Below, in pieces: positions 35,624 to 43,464 of a stretch of 64,000 nucleotides of DNA (positions within the stretch are counted from its first letter, which is position 1; every line of letters begins with the position of its first letter). The position numbers and the translations under genes were made by a program. This DNA is from Pseudomonadota bacterium (GTDB lineage Bacteria > Pseudomonadota > Alphaproteobacteria > Rhodobacterales > Rhodobacteraceae): positions 62,001-126,000 of the forward strand of contig JBCAYL010000004.1 in assembly GCA_038533575.1 (NCBI GenBank), in the 5' to 3' direction. Below the pieces are notes generated by a model. That model did not search any database. It saw nothing but the letters and a program-made list of their open reading frames with translations, and was not told where the DNA came from.

Positions 35624-36985
35624 TCAGCCCGGGCCCATCATGAAGCATTGCGTGCCTCGGGCCTGCAAACGACGGCAGGCGATGTCGGCGCTGTCGCGCG
35701 TCATGCCCGCGAAATTCGCGTCAAAGCCCGCATTGTGCCGTACGACCTTGCGCAGTGTCCCGTCGAGCGTGGCCATCTCCGCCAGCGCGATCTGGAGGAG
35801 CGCGCGTTCCGCTGCGAAGCGGGACGGATAGCGCCCCACATTGATGCCCCACTGCTTGCCGCCGGAGGTGGAGGCGCGCGTGACGATCTCGGGCTCGGCC
35901 GCCGCTGCGGCGATCTCCGCCGGGCGCTTGCGCGGCAGGATGGAGCTCGCCACCGCCACGTCGGATCCGCTCTCGGCTGGCGCATTCTCCGTGGCCGTCT
36001 CCAGCGCTTCAAGGATGTCAGCCTTTGCCACCTTGAGCACCGGCGCAGCGGGCTCCGAGGAGCCCGGGCGGAGCTGTGGGCGCAGGCTCTTGCGGACAGC
36101 GGTCTGGATTCGCACGGTCTTGCCTCCGGTGCCGCCAGGGATGGCCTGCAGCACGGGCTTTCGGAGCGCCACGCGCGTGGGCGCGCGGTCAAAGCCCATG
36201 TCGAGGAGTTCCGCCACCCGCGCGTTGCGCGTGGCCGTGGAGCGGCCGCCGAAGACCGTGGCGATCACGCGCTCCTGCCCGCGCTCGGCGGAGGCCACGA
36301 GATTGAATCCGGCGGCCCGTGTGTAGCCCGTCTTGATCCCGTCGGCGCCGCGATAGGCGTTCAGGAGGCGGCGATTGGTGTTGTAGACCTCGGCAATCCC
36401 GGCATGGGTCGAGCGCCGCGAGAAGAGATTGTAGTATTGCGGATAGTCATAGAGCACGTGGCGGCCCAACGTCGTCATGTCCCGCGCCGTGCTCAGGTGC
36501 CCGTTTTCCGTGAGGCCGTGCGCGTTCTTGAAGGTGGTGCGCGTCATGCCCATGGCCTTAGCCGTGGCATTCATGCGCCGGGCAAAGGCCGCCTCGGAGC
36601 CGGAGATCGCCTCTCCGATGGCCGTGGCGGCATCATTGGCGCTTTTGATCGCGGAGGCGCGGATGAGATAGCGCAGCCGGATTTTCGAGCCCGAGCGCAG
36701 CCCGAGCTTCGACGGCGGCTCCGCCGCGGCCTTCCGCGAGATCGTCACCGGCGTGTCGAGCGTGATCTCGCCGCGCTCCACTGCCTGGAACGCGATGTAG
36801 AGCGTCATCATTTTCGTCAGGGAGGCGGGGTGGAGCCGGGTATCGGCGTTCCGTGAGTGAAGAACCTCGCCTGAGCGGGCATCGATCACCATGGCGGCGT
36901 AGGGTGCCGCCAGGGACTGACCCGCGTAAATGATACAAATGCACATGAGCCCGATGCGGGCTGCCTGAAAAAGACGCTTTATCAC
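35624..36985 (-). CDS. D-alanyl-D-alanine carboxypeptidase (PBP5/6 type) with C-terminal SPOR-like domain
   Basis: 453 aa. Trims the terminal D-alanine of peptidoglycan peptides. GTG start at 36985 with GAGG eight bases upstream, followed by a signal peptide ending at AGQSLA. Active-site triads are intact: S55-LT-K58, S115-A-N117, K218-T-G220. The C-terminal ~80 residues (GKQWGINVGRYPSRFAAERA to MMGPG) look like a SPOR domain that binds denuded glycan at the septum. A ~90-residue low-complexity linker joins the two. The domain pairing is common in alphaproteobacteria. Confidence 0.9.
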   Translation of the reverse strand: MIKRLFQAARIGLMCICIIYAGQSLAAPYAAMVIDARSGEVLHSRNADTRLHPASLTKMMTLYIAFQAVERGEITLDTPVTISRKAAAEPPSKLGLRSGSKIRLRYLIRASAIKSANDAATAIGEAISGSEAAFARRMNATAKAMGMTRTTFKNAHGLTENGHLSTARDMTTLGRHVLYDYPQYYNLFSRRSTHAGIAEVYNTNRRLLNAYRGADGIKTGYTRAAGFNLVASAERGQERVIATVFGGRSTATRNARVAELLDMGFDRAPTRVALRKPVLQAIPGGTGGKTVRIQTAVRKSLRPQLRPGSSEPAAPVLKVAKADILEALETATENAPAESGSDVAVASSILPRKRPAEIAAAAAEPEIVTRASTSGGKQWGINVGRYPSRFAAERALLQIALAEMATLDGTLRKVVRHNAGFDANFAGMTRDSADIACRRLQARGTQCFMMGPG

Positions 36986-37088
36986 GTCACTGCCTCTATC
37001 TGCCTCGGGGCCGCAGGTTGTCCCGCGTGCCAATCACCTTTGCGAGGAGCCTAACACACGGACTCCATTGGCAGAACTGAAATTCGTG

Positions 37089-37110
37089 CCTGAATTGTGG
37101 CAATTTCAGG
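37089..37110. promoter_or_regulatory. Imperfect 22-bp dyad upstream of the carboxypeptidase gene
   Basis: CCTGAATTgtggcAATTTCAGG, an A/T-rich inverted repeat (CCTGAA / TTCAGG ends) about 105 bp before the GTG start and inside a locally AT-richer stretch. It could be an operator or promoter element. A GACTC (GANTC, the CcrM methylation site) lies nearby at about 37062. Confidence 0.35.
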
Positions 37111-37187
37111 GCGTTTCGCGTGATATCTGGGGTCGCGGCGGCGCTTTGCCCCCAGATGTCCGATCGTGGCGGCTTTGTGGCGGGCAT

Positions 37188-37883
37188 TCAGCCAAATTGT
37201 GTCAGGAGCTCCGGCAGCCGCTCTATGGCCTCCACGGTGTGAAACCGCGGGTGATCGGCGGGCGCATCGGCGGCTTCGAGCGCCCATTCGATCTCGAAGG
37301 GGATATGCGTGGCAAAGGCCCCGGCAGCGAGCGCGGGCAGGATGTCGGAGCGCATGGAATTGCCCACCATCATGGTGGCCTCCGCCCGGTCCCCGAGACA
37401 GCGCCGGTAGGTGCCCGTGTCCTTTTCCGAGACGACATGGACAGCATTGAAGAGATCGCCGAGCCCGGAGGCGGCGAGTTTCTCCTCCTGGTGCAAGAGG
37501 TCGCCCTTGGTGATGAGCATGAGGTGATAAGAGCCTGCCACCGCCTCCAGCGTGTCTGCGACGCCGGGCAGAAGTTCGACCGGATGGGCGAGGAGGTCGC
37601 GCCCACCCTCGATGATCTCGGAGATGACAGAGGCGGGCACGCGGCCCTCGCTCACCTCGATGGCGACCTCGATCATCGAGAGCGTGAAGCCTTTTACCCC
37701 GTAGCCGTAGCGTCCGAGGTTGCGCCGCTCGGTCTCCAGCATACGAGTATGGAGCGTGACGCGGTCGCAATAGGGGGAGAGCAGCCCCTCCACCCGCTCC
37801 TGTGTAAGTTGAAAGAACGTCTCGTTGTGCCAGAGCGTATCGTCGGCATCGAAGGCCAGCGTCGTGAGGCTGCGTTTCACCAA
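37188..37883 (-). CDS. HAD-superfamily hydrolase (YjjG-like)
   Basis: 231 aa. Motif I is LAFDADDTLWHN with both aspartates, motif II is MLITKGD, motif III is the lysine region, and motif IV is MMVGNSMRSDILPA. A helical cap domain lies at about residues 20-110. Likely a small-molecule phosphatase, for nucleotides or phosphosugars; the substrate is not predictable. It is divergent from clpS. Confidence 0.85.
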   Translation of the reverse strand: MVKRSLTTLAFDADDTLWHNETFFQLTQERVEGLLSPYCDRVTLHTRMLETERRNLGRYGYGVKGFTLSMIEVAIEVSEGRVPASVISEIIEGGRDLLAHPVELLPGVADTLEAVAGSYHLMLITKGDLLHQEEKLAASGLGDLFNAVHVVSEKDTGTYRRCLGDRAEATMMVGNSMRSDILPALAAGAFATHIPFEIEWALEAADAPADHPRFHTVEAIERLPELLTQFG

Positions 37884-37975
37884 AATCCGTTTCCTTCTCG
37901 GGCCGGTCGCCGTTTGATCTTTCCATGCCAGCGCGCGGCCTTATATAACAGGGCCGAGCCGCAGAGGATGTCTTC

Positions 37976-38320
37976 GTGACCCGCATGATCGACCAGTGGA
38001 AAGCCGCAGCCGACGACGCCGAGGATGGTGATGCCGGTGTCGTGCTTGAGACCCGCACGAAGACGAAGAAGCCGCCGCTCTACAAGGTGCTGATCCTCAA
38101 CGATGATTACACGCCCATGGAATTCGTAGTCATGGTGCTCGAGCGGTTTTTCGGGATGACCCATTCCCAGGCGTTCGAGCTGATGCTCACGGTCCACAAG
38201 AAGGGCGTGGCGGTCGTGGGCGTCTTCTCGCACGAGATCGCGGAGACGAAGGTGGCCCAAGTGATGGATTTTGCCCGCCGTCACCAGCACCCGCTGCAAT
38301 GCACCATGGAAAAAGAATAG
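37976..38320 (+). CDS. clpS: ATP-dependent Clp protease adaptor ClpS
   Basis: 114-aa adaptor delivering N-degron substrates to ClpAP. The conserved N-end pocket segment [20 protein letters not shown] and later [20 protein letters not shown] are present. GTG 37976 has GAGG eight bases upstream; ATG 37985 is an alternative start. The methyltransferase gene begins two bases after the stop. Confidence 0.95.
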   Translation: MTRMIDQWKAAADDAEDGDAGVVLETRTKTKKPPLYKVLILNDDYTPMEFVVMVLERFFGMTHSQAFELMLTVHKKGVAVVGVFSHEIAETKVAQVMDFARRHQHPLQCTMEKE

Positions 38321-38321
38321 C

Positions 38322-39269
38322 GTGAGGCTTGGCCTCGCGCTGGACGAGGGGCTCGGGCTCGCCGGGCCCGTTCTTGTGCGCCATCCCGCGCTCGACACCG
38401 ATCTCTCCGCGCTGCCGGGTTGCGTCATCGAGACGCCGGATATTCGCGTGGCGGAGCAGTTCGGCGCGACCCATGCGGTGAACCCCGAGGCCCACGCCGA
38501 CTACGCCGCCGTCCTCGTCGTCCTGCCCCGTTCGAAGGACCTCGCGCGCGATCTCATCGCCACCTCCTTCGTGCTCGCGCCGCGCGTGCTCGTGGACGGG
38601 CAGAAGACCGACGGCGTCGACAGCCTCTGGCGCGCGTGCCGGGAGCGGGCCGAAGTGGAGGGCAGCGTGACGAAGGCCCATGGCCGCCTCTTCTGGATGA
38701 CCGGAAGCGCGGAGTCCTTCGCCGATTGGCTCTACGTCCCGCCGGACGCCTACGGCTTCACGCTGGCGCCTGGCGTCTTCTCCGCCGACGGGATTGACCC
38801 GGGCTCCTACGCGCTGGCCGAGGTGATGCCGGAGCGGCTCTCGGGCCGTGTCATCGATCTCGGCGCGGGCTGGGGCTATCTCTCGGCGGTGGCCGAGGCC
38901 AGGGGTGCCGACGCTATCGACATGGTGGAGGCGGACGCCACGGCGCTCGCCTGCGCGGAGGCCAATACCCAAAACACCACGCCCCATTGGGCCGATGCCA
39001 CGCGCTGGCAGGCCCCTGAGAAGGCGCAGCATGTCATCATGAACCCGCCCTTCCACGCCGGCCGCAAGGGCACGCCCGAACTGGGCCAGGCCTTCATCGC
39101 CACCGCCGCGCGGAGCCTCTTGCCCGGCGGCACACTCTGGATGGTCGCCAACCGCCACCTCCCCTACGAGGAGACCCTCGCGCGCCACTTCGGTCACGTG
39201 ACGGAACTCGCCGGTCCCCCCGGCACCGAGGGCTTCAAGCTCTTCCAAGCCACCCGACCGAAGCGCTAA
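38322..39269 (+). CDS. rsmC: Class I SAM methyltransferase, RsmC-like (16S rRNA m2G1207)
   Basis: 315 aa. Two related domains, an inactive N-terminal copy (~1-150) and a C-terminal catalytic Rossmann domain with VIDLGAGWGYLSAVAE for SAM binding and HVIMNPPFHAG, the NPPF motif of base-amino methyltransferases followed by the RsmC-typical HxG. The GTG start at 38322 follows the clpS stop directly, so the genes are co-transcribed. The specific rRNA position is inferred from the family. Confidence 0.82.
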   Translation: MRLGLALDEGLGLAGPVLVRHPALDTDLSALPGCVIETPDIRVAEQFGATHAVNPEAHADYAAVLVVLPRSKDLARDLIATSFVLAPRVLVDGQKTDGVDSLWRACRERAEVEGSVTKAHGRLFWMTGSAESFADWLYVPPDAYGFTLAPGVFSADGIDPGSYALAEVMPERLSGRVIDLGAGWGYLSAVAEARGADAIDMVEADATALACAEANTQNTTPHWADATRWQAPEKAQHVIMNPPFHAGRKGTPELGQAFIATAARSLLPGGTLWMVANRHLPYEETLARHFGHVTELAGPPGTEGFKLFQATRPKR

Positions 39270-39300
39270 GGTCGCTCGACAAGCCAGATTCGGGACAGCC

Positions 39301-40101
39301 ATGTCATTCTCCATAGCGGGTAAAACCGCCATCGTGACCGGGGCCGCCCACGGCGTCGGTCTCGCCATCGGGCAGCATTTCCTCGATGCCGGCGCCAATG
39401 TCATGTTCGCGGACATGGACGAAGACGCCCTCAAGGAGCAGATCGGCGATCTCGTGTCCGACACCTCCACGGCGCAGCTCTACGCCGGCGACCTGAGGGA
39501 AAAGCTCACCGTCGCCAATCTCGTCTCGGCCACGCTCGACGCCTTCGACGAGGTCAACATCCTCGTCAACGCCGCGCGCCAGGTGATCCCGTCGGACCCC
39601 ACGGACCCCGATGACGAAAGCATGGCGCTCTGCCTCGAGCAGAATCTCATGTCCTCGCTGCGGCTGAGCCAGCAGGTGGCCAAGCGGATGATCAAGCAGG
39701 GCGAGGACAAGGACGGGAATATCGGCTCCATCGTCAACCTCAGCTCTATCGCCGCCCGCTTCACGCAGCCGGAGCTTCTCGCCTTTTCCGTCTCCACCGC
39801 CGCGCTCGACCAGATGACACGTTCGCTCGCCGTGGCCCTCGCCGATCACCGCATCCGGGTCAACGCCGTGGCCTTCGGCTCGGTCATGTCGTCCTTCCTT
39901 GAAGAGAAGATGGCCGAGCACAAGGATTACGGGGATACCATCCGCGAGGTGACGCCGCTCTCGCGCATCGCCTCCGCGCGGGAAGTGGCCGAAGCGGTGC
40001 AGTTCCTCGCCTCCGACGGGTCGGGCTTCATGACCGGCCAGATCATCACGGTCGATGGCGGGCGCACCCTCATCGACCCGGTCTCCGTCCCGGCCCACTG
40101 A
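39301..40101 (+). CDS. SDR-fold protein with degenerate active site
   Basis: 266-aa classical short-chain dehydrogenase fold. The cofactor loop TGAAHGVG (residues 13-20) and the ADMD acidic strand-end suggest NAD binding, and S149 of the catalytic set is kept. The YxxxK pair is not: the sequence at 161-167 reads AFSVSTA, putting phenylalanine at 162 and threonine at 166. The DNA is clear (gcc ttt tcc gtc tcc acc). It is probably catalytically impaired or uses another mechanism. It lies just upstream of hemF, in the same direction. Confidence 0.9.
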   Translation: MSFSIAGKTAIVTGAAHGVGLAIGQHFLDAGANVMFADMDEDALKEQIGDLVSDTSTAQLYAGDLREKLTVANLVSATLDAFDEVNILVNAARQVIPSDPTDPDDESMALCLEQNLMSSLRLSQQVAKRMIKQGEDKDGNIGSIVNLSSIAARFTQPELLAFSVSTAALDQMTRSLAVALADHRIRVNAVAFGSVMSSFLEEKMAEHKDYGDTIREVTPLSRIASAREVAEAVQFLASDGSGFMTGQIITVDGGRTLIDPVSVPAH

Positions 40102-40130
40102 CCGGGACACTCACCCAGCACGCCGATTTC

Positions 40131-40144
40131 TTGTTCTGGATCAA
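40131..40144. promoter_or_regulatory. FNR/FnrL-like box upstream of hemF
   Basis: TTGTT-CTGG-ATCAA, one mismatch from the palindromic TTGAT-N4-ATCAA consensus, 63 bp before the hemF ATG. It would place hemF under oxygen control. Consensus match by eye. Confidence 0.45.
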
Positions 40145-40184
40145 GGCGGCGCGGGGCTGGCGAGGCCAGAGAGGCTCTGGTAAC

Positions 40185-40202
40185 TGTCAGCGCAGGGAGA
40201 CA
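40185..40202. promoter_or_regulatory. PpsR/CrtJ-type site just before hemF
   Basis: TGTC-AGCGCAGGGA-GACA fits TGTC-N10-GACA exactly. It overlaps the hemF ribosome-binding region and ends five bases before the ATG, so either it blocks elongation or it is a chance match. Confidence 0.35.
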
Positions 40203-40207
40203 CGACC

Positions 40208-41101
40208 ATGACCGAGATGTTTGACGACCGCAAAGTCAAAGCCGCCGCCTGGTTTCGCCGGCTGCGCGACGATATCGTCGCCGCCTTCGAGGCGCTGGAA
40301 GACACGCAGGAGACTGGCCCTTTCGCGGATCGGCCCGCGGGCCGCTTCGAGGTCACGGAGACCTCCCGTACCGCCGAGGATGGCTCGGATGCGGGTGGCG
40401 GCCTCATGAGCGTGATGCGCGGCGGGCGCGTCTTCGAGAAGGTCGGCGTCAACGTCTCTACCGTCTACGGCACGCTGGGGGCACGCGCGCAGGCCGCCAT
40501 GGCCGCGCGAAAGGGCATTCCCGGCATGGCCGAAGACCCGCGCTTCTGGGCCTCCGGCATCTCGCTCGTGGCGCACATGCAGAACCCGCACACGCCGAGC
40601 GTTCACATGAACACGCGCATGTTCTGGACCCCCCATGCTTGGTGGTTCGGGGGCGGCTCTGATCTCAACCCGTGCATCGAGTACGACGAGGACACCGCCG
40701 ATTTCCACCGCGTGCTGAAGGCCCATTGCGACCCGCACGGCGCCGACATCTACGACGAATACAAAGCCTGGGCGGACGAGTATTTCTACGTCCCCCACCG
40801 AAAGCGCGCCCGGGGCGTGGGCGGGATCTTCTTCGATGATCGCAACACTGGCGATTGGGAGGCGGATTTCGCGCTGACGCAGGATGTCGGTCGCGCGTTT
40901 CTTCCTGCCTATCTGCCGCAGGTCGAAAAGCACCGCGATCAGCCGTGGACAGAGGCCGACAAGGACGCGCAGCTCGTCCACCGCGGGCTCTATGCCGAGT
41001 ATAATCTCGTCTACGACCGAGGCACCAAGTTCGGCCTAGAGACAGGGCATGATGCGAATGCCGTCCTGATGAGCCTGCCGCCCCTCGCGAAGTGGGCATG
41101 A
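40208..41101 (+). CDS. hemF: Oxygen-dependent coproporphyrinogen III oxidase
   Basis: 297-aa haem biosynthesis enzyme that decarboxylates coproporphyrinogen III to protoporphyrinogen IX using O2. Conserved stretches include GGRVFEKVGVNVS, HMNTRMFWTPHAWWFGGGSD with metal or substrate-contact histidines, and YNLVYDRGTKFGLETGHD near the C-terminus. GGGAGA lies seven bases before the ATG. Candidate FNR-like and PpsR-like sites precede it. The stop overlaps a strong terminator. Confidence 0.96.
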   Translation: MTEMFDDRKVKAAAWFRRLRDDIVAAFEALEDTQETGPFADRPAGRFEVTETSRTAEDGSDAGGGLMSVMRGGRVFEKVGVNVSTVYGTLGARAQAAMAARKGIPGMAEDPRFWASGISLVAHMQNPHTPSVHMNTRMFWTPHAWWFGGGSDLNPCIEYDEDTADFHRVLKAHCDPHGADIYDEYKAWADEYFYVPHRKRARGVGGIFFDDRNTGDWEADFALTQDVGRAFLPAYLPQVEKHRDQPWTEADKDAQLVHRGLYAEYNLVYDRGTKFGLETGHDANAVLMSLPPLAKWA

Positions 41102-41142
41102 AAAAGCCCCGGGCGTGAGCCAGCGCTCACCCGGGGCTTTTT
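41101..41142. terminator. Bidirectional terminator between hemF and galU
   Basis: AAAAAGCCCCGGGcGTGAGC pairs with GCTCACCCGGGGCTTTTT, leaving a 2-base bulge. A and T tracts on the two sides suit both convergent genes. Confidence 0.92.
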
Positions 41143-41160
41143 CTGTTACTCAGAGACGCG

Positions 41161-42063
41161 TTACTCCGCTGCGATCGCCGCCGGAGATAGCTCCGCGAGC
41201 ACGGGAGACAGTTCGGGATCATCGGCCGCGAGATGCAGCGTCGCGCGGAGCATGCCAGCCTTGGAGCCGCAATCGAAGCGGAGCCCGGAGAACTGGTAGC
41301 CCGCGAGGCCGAGGCTGCCTGCCCCACGTGAAATCGCGTCCGTCAGTTGGATTTCCCCGCCTGCGCCGGGCTCTTGGCTGCGCAGCGCGTCGAAGATGCT
41401 GGCATCGAGCACGTAGCGCCCGACGACTGCCTCGCGGCTTGGTGCCTTCGTCGGGTCTGGTTTTTCCACCATCCCCGTCGCGGTGAGCGTGCGGCCATCG
41501 CGGCCCGATACGTCGAGGATGCCGTATTTTTTCGTTTCTTCGAGCGGCACCTGCATGGTCGCCACCATGTGTCCAGCGGCGCAATCCTTGTAGGCTGCCA
41601 CCATTTCTCCAAGAGCGGGTGTGCCGAGGATCAGATCGTCGGGCAGGAGTACGGCCACAGCGCCGTCGAGCACGTGGGGGGCGGCCTGTAGCACGGCGTG
41701 ACCGAGGCCCAGCGGCTCATGTTGCATGCAGAAGATGACGTCGTCGTCCTGCGGGCAGAGCGCCGCATCCTTCAATTCCTCGGCGAGCGCCTCCTTGCCC
41801 TTCTCTCGCAGCGAGCGGCGGAGCTTCACGTCGTCCATCACGTGACGCTCGATGGAGGCTTTGTCCGGATGGCTCACGAAGATCATGCGCTCGATGCCCG
41901 CGTCGCGGGCTTCGTCGATAGCATATTGGATGAGCGGCGTATCGAGCACGGGGAGCAGTTCCTTCGGGGTCGCTTTTGTAGCGGGAAGGAAGCGTGTGCC
42001 CATGCCGGCAACGGGGAAGATGGCCGTACGAACTGTGCGGGTGTGGTCGGTGCTCATGCTCAT
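41161..42063 (-). CDS. galU: UTP-glucose-1-phosphate uridylyltransferase
   Basis: 300-aa enzyme forming UDP-glucose. The nucleotidyl-transfer loop is IFPVAGMGTRFLPATKATPKE, with ELLPVLDTPLIQYAIDEA, VLLPDDLI and VEKPDPTKAPS following, all GalU hallmarks. The frame stays open upstream to 568 codons, but the start at 42063 has AGGAA five bases before it and gives the conserved N-terminus. It is divergent from the glucosylglycerol operon and may supply its nucleotide sugar. Confidence 0.95.
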   Translation of the reverse strand: MSMSTDHTRTVRTAIFPVAGMGTRFLPATKATPKELLPVLDTPLIQYAIDEARDAGIERMIFVSHPDKASIERHVMDDVKLRRSLREKGKEALAEELKDAALCPQDDDVIFCMQHEPLGLGHAVLQAAPHVLDGAVAVLLPDDLILGTPALGEMVAAYKDCAAGHMVATMQVPLEETKKYGILDVSGRDGRTLTATGMVEKPDPTKAPSREAVVGRYVLDASIFDALRSQEPGAGGEIQLTDAISRGAGSLGLAGYQFSGLRFDCGSKAGMLRATLHLAADDPELSPVLAELSPAAIAAE

Positions 42064-42179
42064 GTGTTCCTCGTTTTTCTCGCTGCACTGCAACAATAGG
42101 GCAAGTAGCCTGAAAGTTCCGAAAACGACCTTCGGATGTCGCGGGTAAACATTCTGCTTGCCCAGAGACCATGCTTTTC

Positions 42180-42194
42180 GCTCAAATTTTGAGC
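42180..42194. promoter_or_regulatory. 15-bp dyad in the galU / glucosylglycerol-operon promoter region
   Basis: GCTCAAA-T-TTTGAGC, a perfect 7-bp inverted repeat around one base, inside the 261-bp divergent gap. The size and symmetry fit an operator for a dimeric regulator controlling one or both genes. No known consensus recognised. Confidence 0.5.
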
Positions 42195-42324
42195 ATTTGG
42201 AGAATGGGCGGGCAGAAATTTCCGGGCGAAGGAACCCATTTTGCATATGCGGCATTAAGTGAGGGATCACACCGCACGACATTTGAGTCTGGCACCTTGG
42301 GGTGTCGCCGCTTGAGGGGAATTC

Positions 42325-43464
42325 ATGAGGCATCAGCCATTTCCGGAACAACATCTGCCGTCGGAGGCACCGCGCTACGAGCGGGTCGCCGTGATCGGGG
42401 CGGGCTCCTGGGGCACCGCCCTCGCCGCCACGCTCGCCAATGCCGGAGTCGAGACGCGCATCTGGGGCCGGAAAGAGGCTGTGATCGACGAGATCAATGC
42501 TCACCACACGACACCCTTCCTGCCCGGCGTGGCACTCCCCTCGCGGCTGCGCGGCGTCCACGAGATGCGCGCGGCGCTGAGCGGTGCCGAGGCTGCCCTC
42601 ATTGTGGTTCCCTCCCGCGCGATCCGCTCGGTCTCTCGCCAAGTGGCCGAATACGCGGACCCCGGCATCCCCATCGCCATCTGCGCCAAAGGCATCGAGG
42701 CGGAGACCGGCCTTCTGATGACACAGGTCGCCGAGGAAGAGCTGCCGGGCCATCCTATCGGCTGCGTATCCGGGCCCACCTTCGCGGTGGAGACAGCGCT
42801 GGGCCATCCCACCGCCGCCACCTGCGCGTTTCCCTTCTCCTACGCCGATCGCCTTAAGCCGCAGCACAGCCCCGCTGCGCGCCTTGCCGTCACGCTCACG
42901 ACCGAAAGCTTCCGCACATATATCTCCGACGATCTCGTGGGCGTGGAGATCGGCGGCGCCGTCAAGAACGTCATCGCCATCGCCTGCGGGATGATGACCG
43001 GCGCAGGATTTGCCGAAAACACCCGCGCGGCCCTCATCACCCGCGGCCTCGACGAGCTCAAATCCCTCGCCGAGGCACTCGGCGGGCGGCGCGAGACGGT
43101 GACCGGCCTCAGCGGCATCGGCGACCTCGCGCTCACATGTTCTTCGCCCACGTCGCGGAACATGTCGCTCGGTCAGCAGTTAGGACAGGGCATTCCGCGC
43201 GCGGAATGCTTCGAGGGGAGGCCCGTCGTTGTCGAAGGTGAAGTGAACGCCAAGAGCGTGACCGACCTCGCCCGCTCCATCGGCGTCGCCATGCCCATCT
43301 GTGAAACGGTGCGCGCCATTCTCCATGACGGGGCCGAGCTCGGCCCCGCTTTCGCGGCCCTCTGGGCCAGACCGATCGAAGCCGAACCGAAAGCCATGGA
43401 CGTGGCCTTCAATCACCCGGCCTCGAACGAAGACATAGCAACACTTGCAGAAAGGATCTCATGA
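42325..43464 (+). CDS. Glycerol-3-phosphate dehydrogenase (NAD(P)+), osmolyte-operon copy
   Basis: 379 aa, about 40 residues longer than usual GpsA. The Rossmann motif VIGAGSWGTALA starts near residue 24 after an extra N-terminal stretch; the catalytic lysine is in GGAVKNVIAIACG; NTRAALITRGLDE and TGLSGIGDLALTC are typical. A short insertion lies around FSYADRLKPQHSPAARL. It reduces dihydroxyacetone phosphate to glycerol 3-phosphate, the acceptor for GgpS. The ATG has GAGGGG upstream; the stop overlaps the next start (ATGA). Confidence 0.93.
   Translation: MRHQPFPEQHLPSEAPRYERVAVIGAGSWGTALAATLANAGVETRIWGRKEAVIDEINAHHTTPFLPGVALPSRLRGVHEMRAALSGAEAALIVVPSRAIRSVSRQVAEYADPGIPIAICAKGIEAETGLLMTQVAEEELPGHPIGCVSGPTFAVETALGHPTAATCAFPFSYADRLKPQHSPAARLAVTLTTESFRTYISDDLVGVEIGGAVKNVIAIACGMMTGAGFAENTRAALITRGLDELKSLAEALGGRRETVTGLSGIGDLALTCSSPTSRNMSLGQQLGQGIPRAECFEGRPVVVEGEVNAKSVTDLARSIGVAMPICETVRAILHDGAELGPAFAALWARPIEAEPKAMDVAFNHPASNEDIATLAERIS

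Noticed and set aside
41161-42867. 568-residue version of GalU
   Set aside because: The extra N-terminal part runs across the divergent promoter region and antisense to the gpsA-like gene; the start at 42063 has a ribosome site and the conserved N-terminus.
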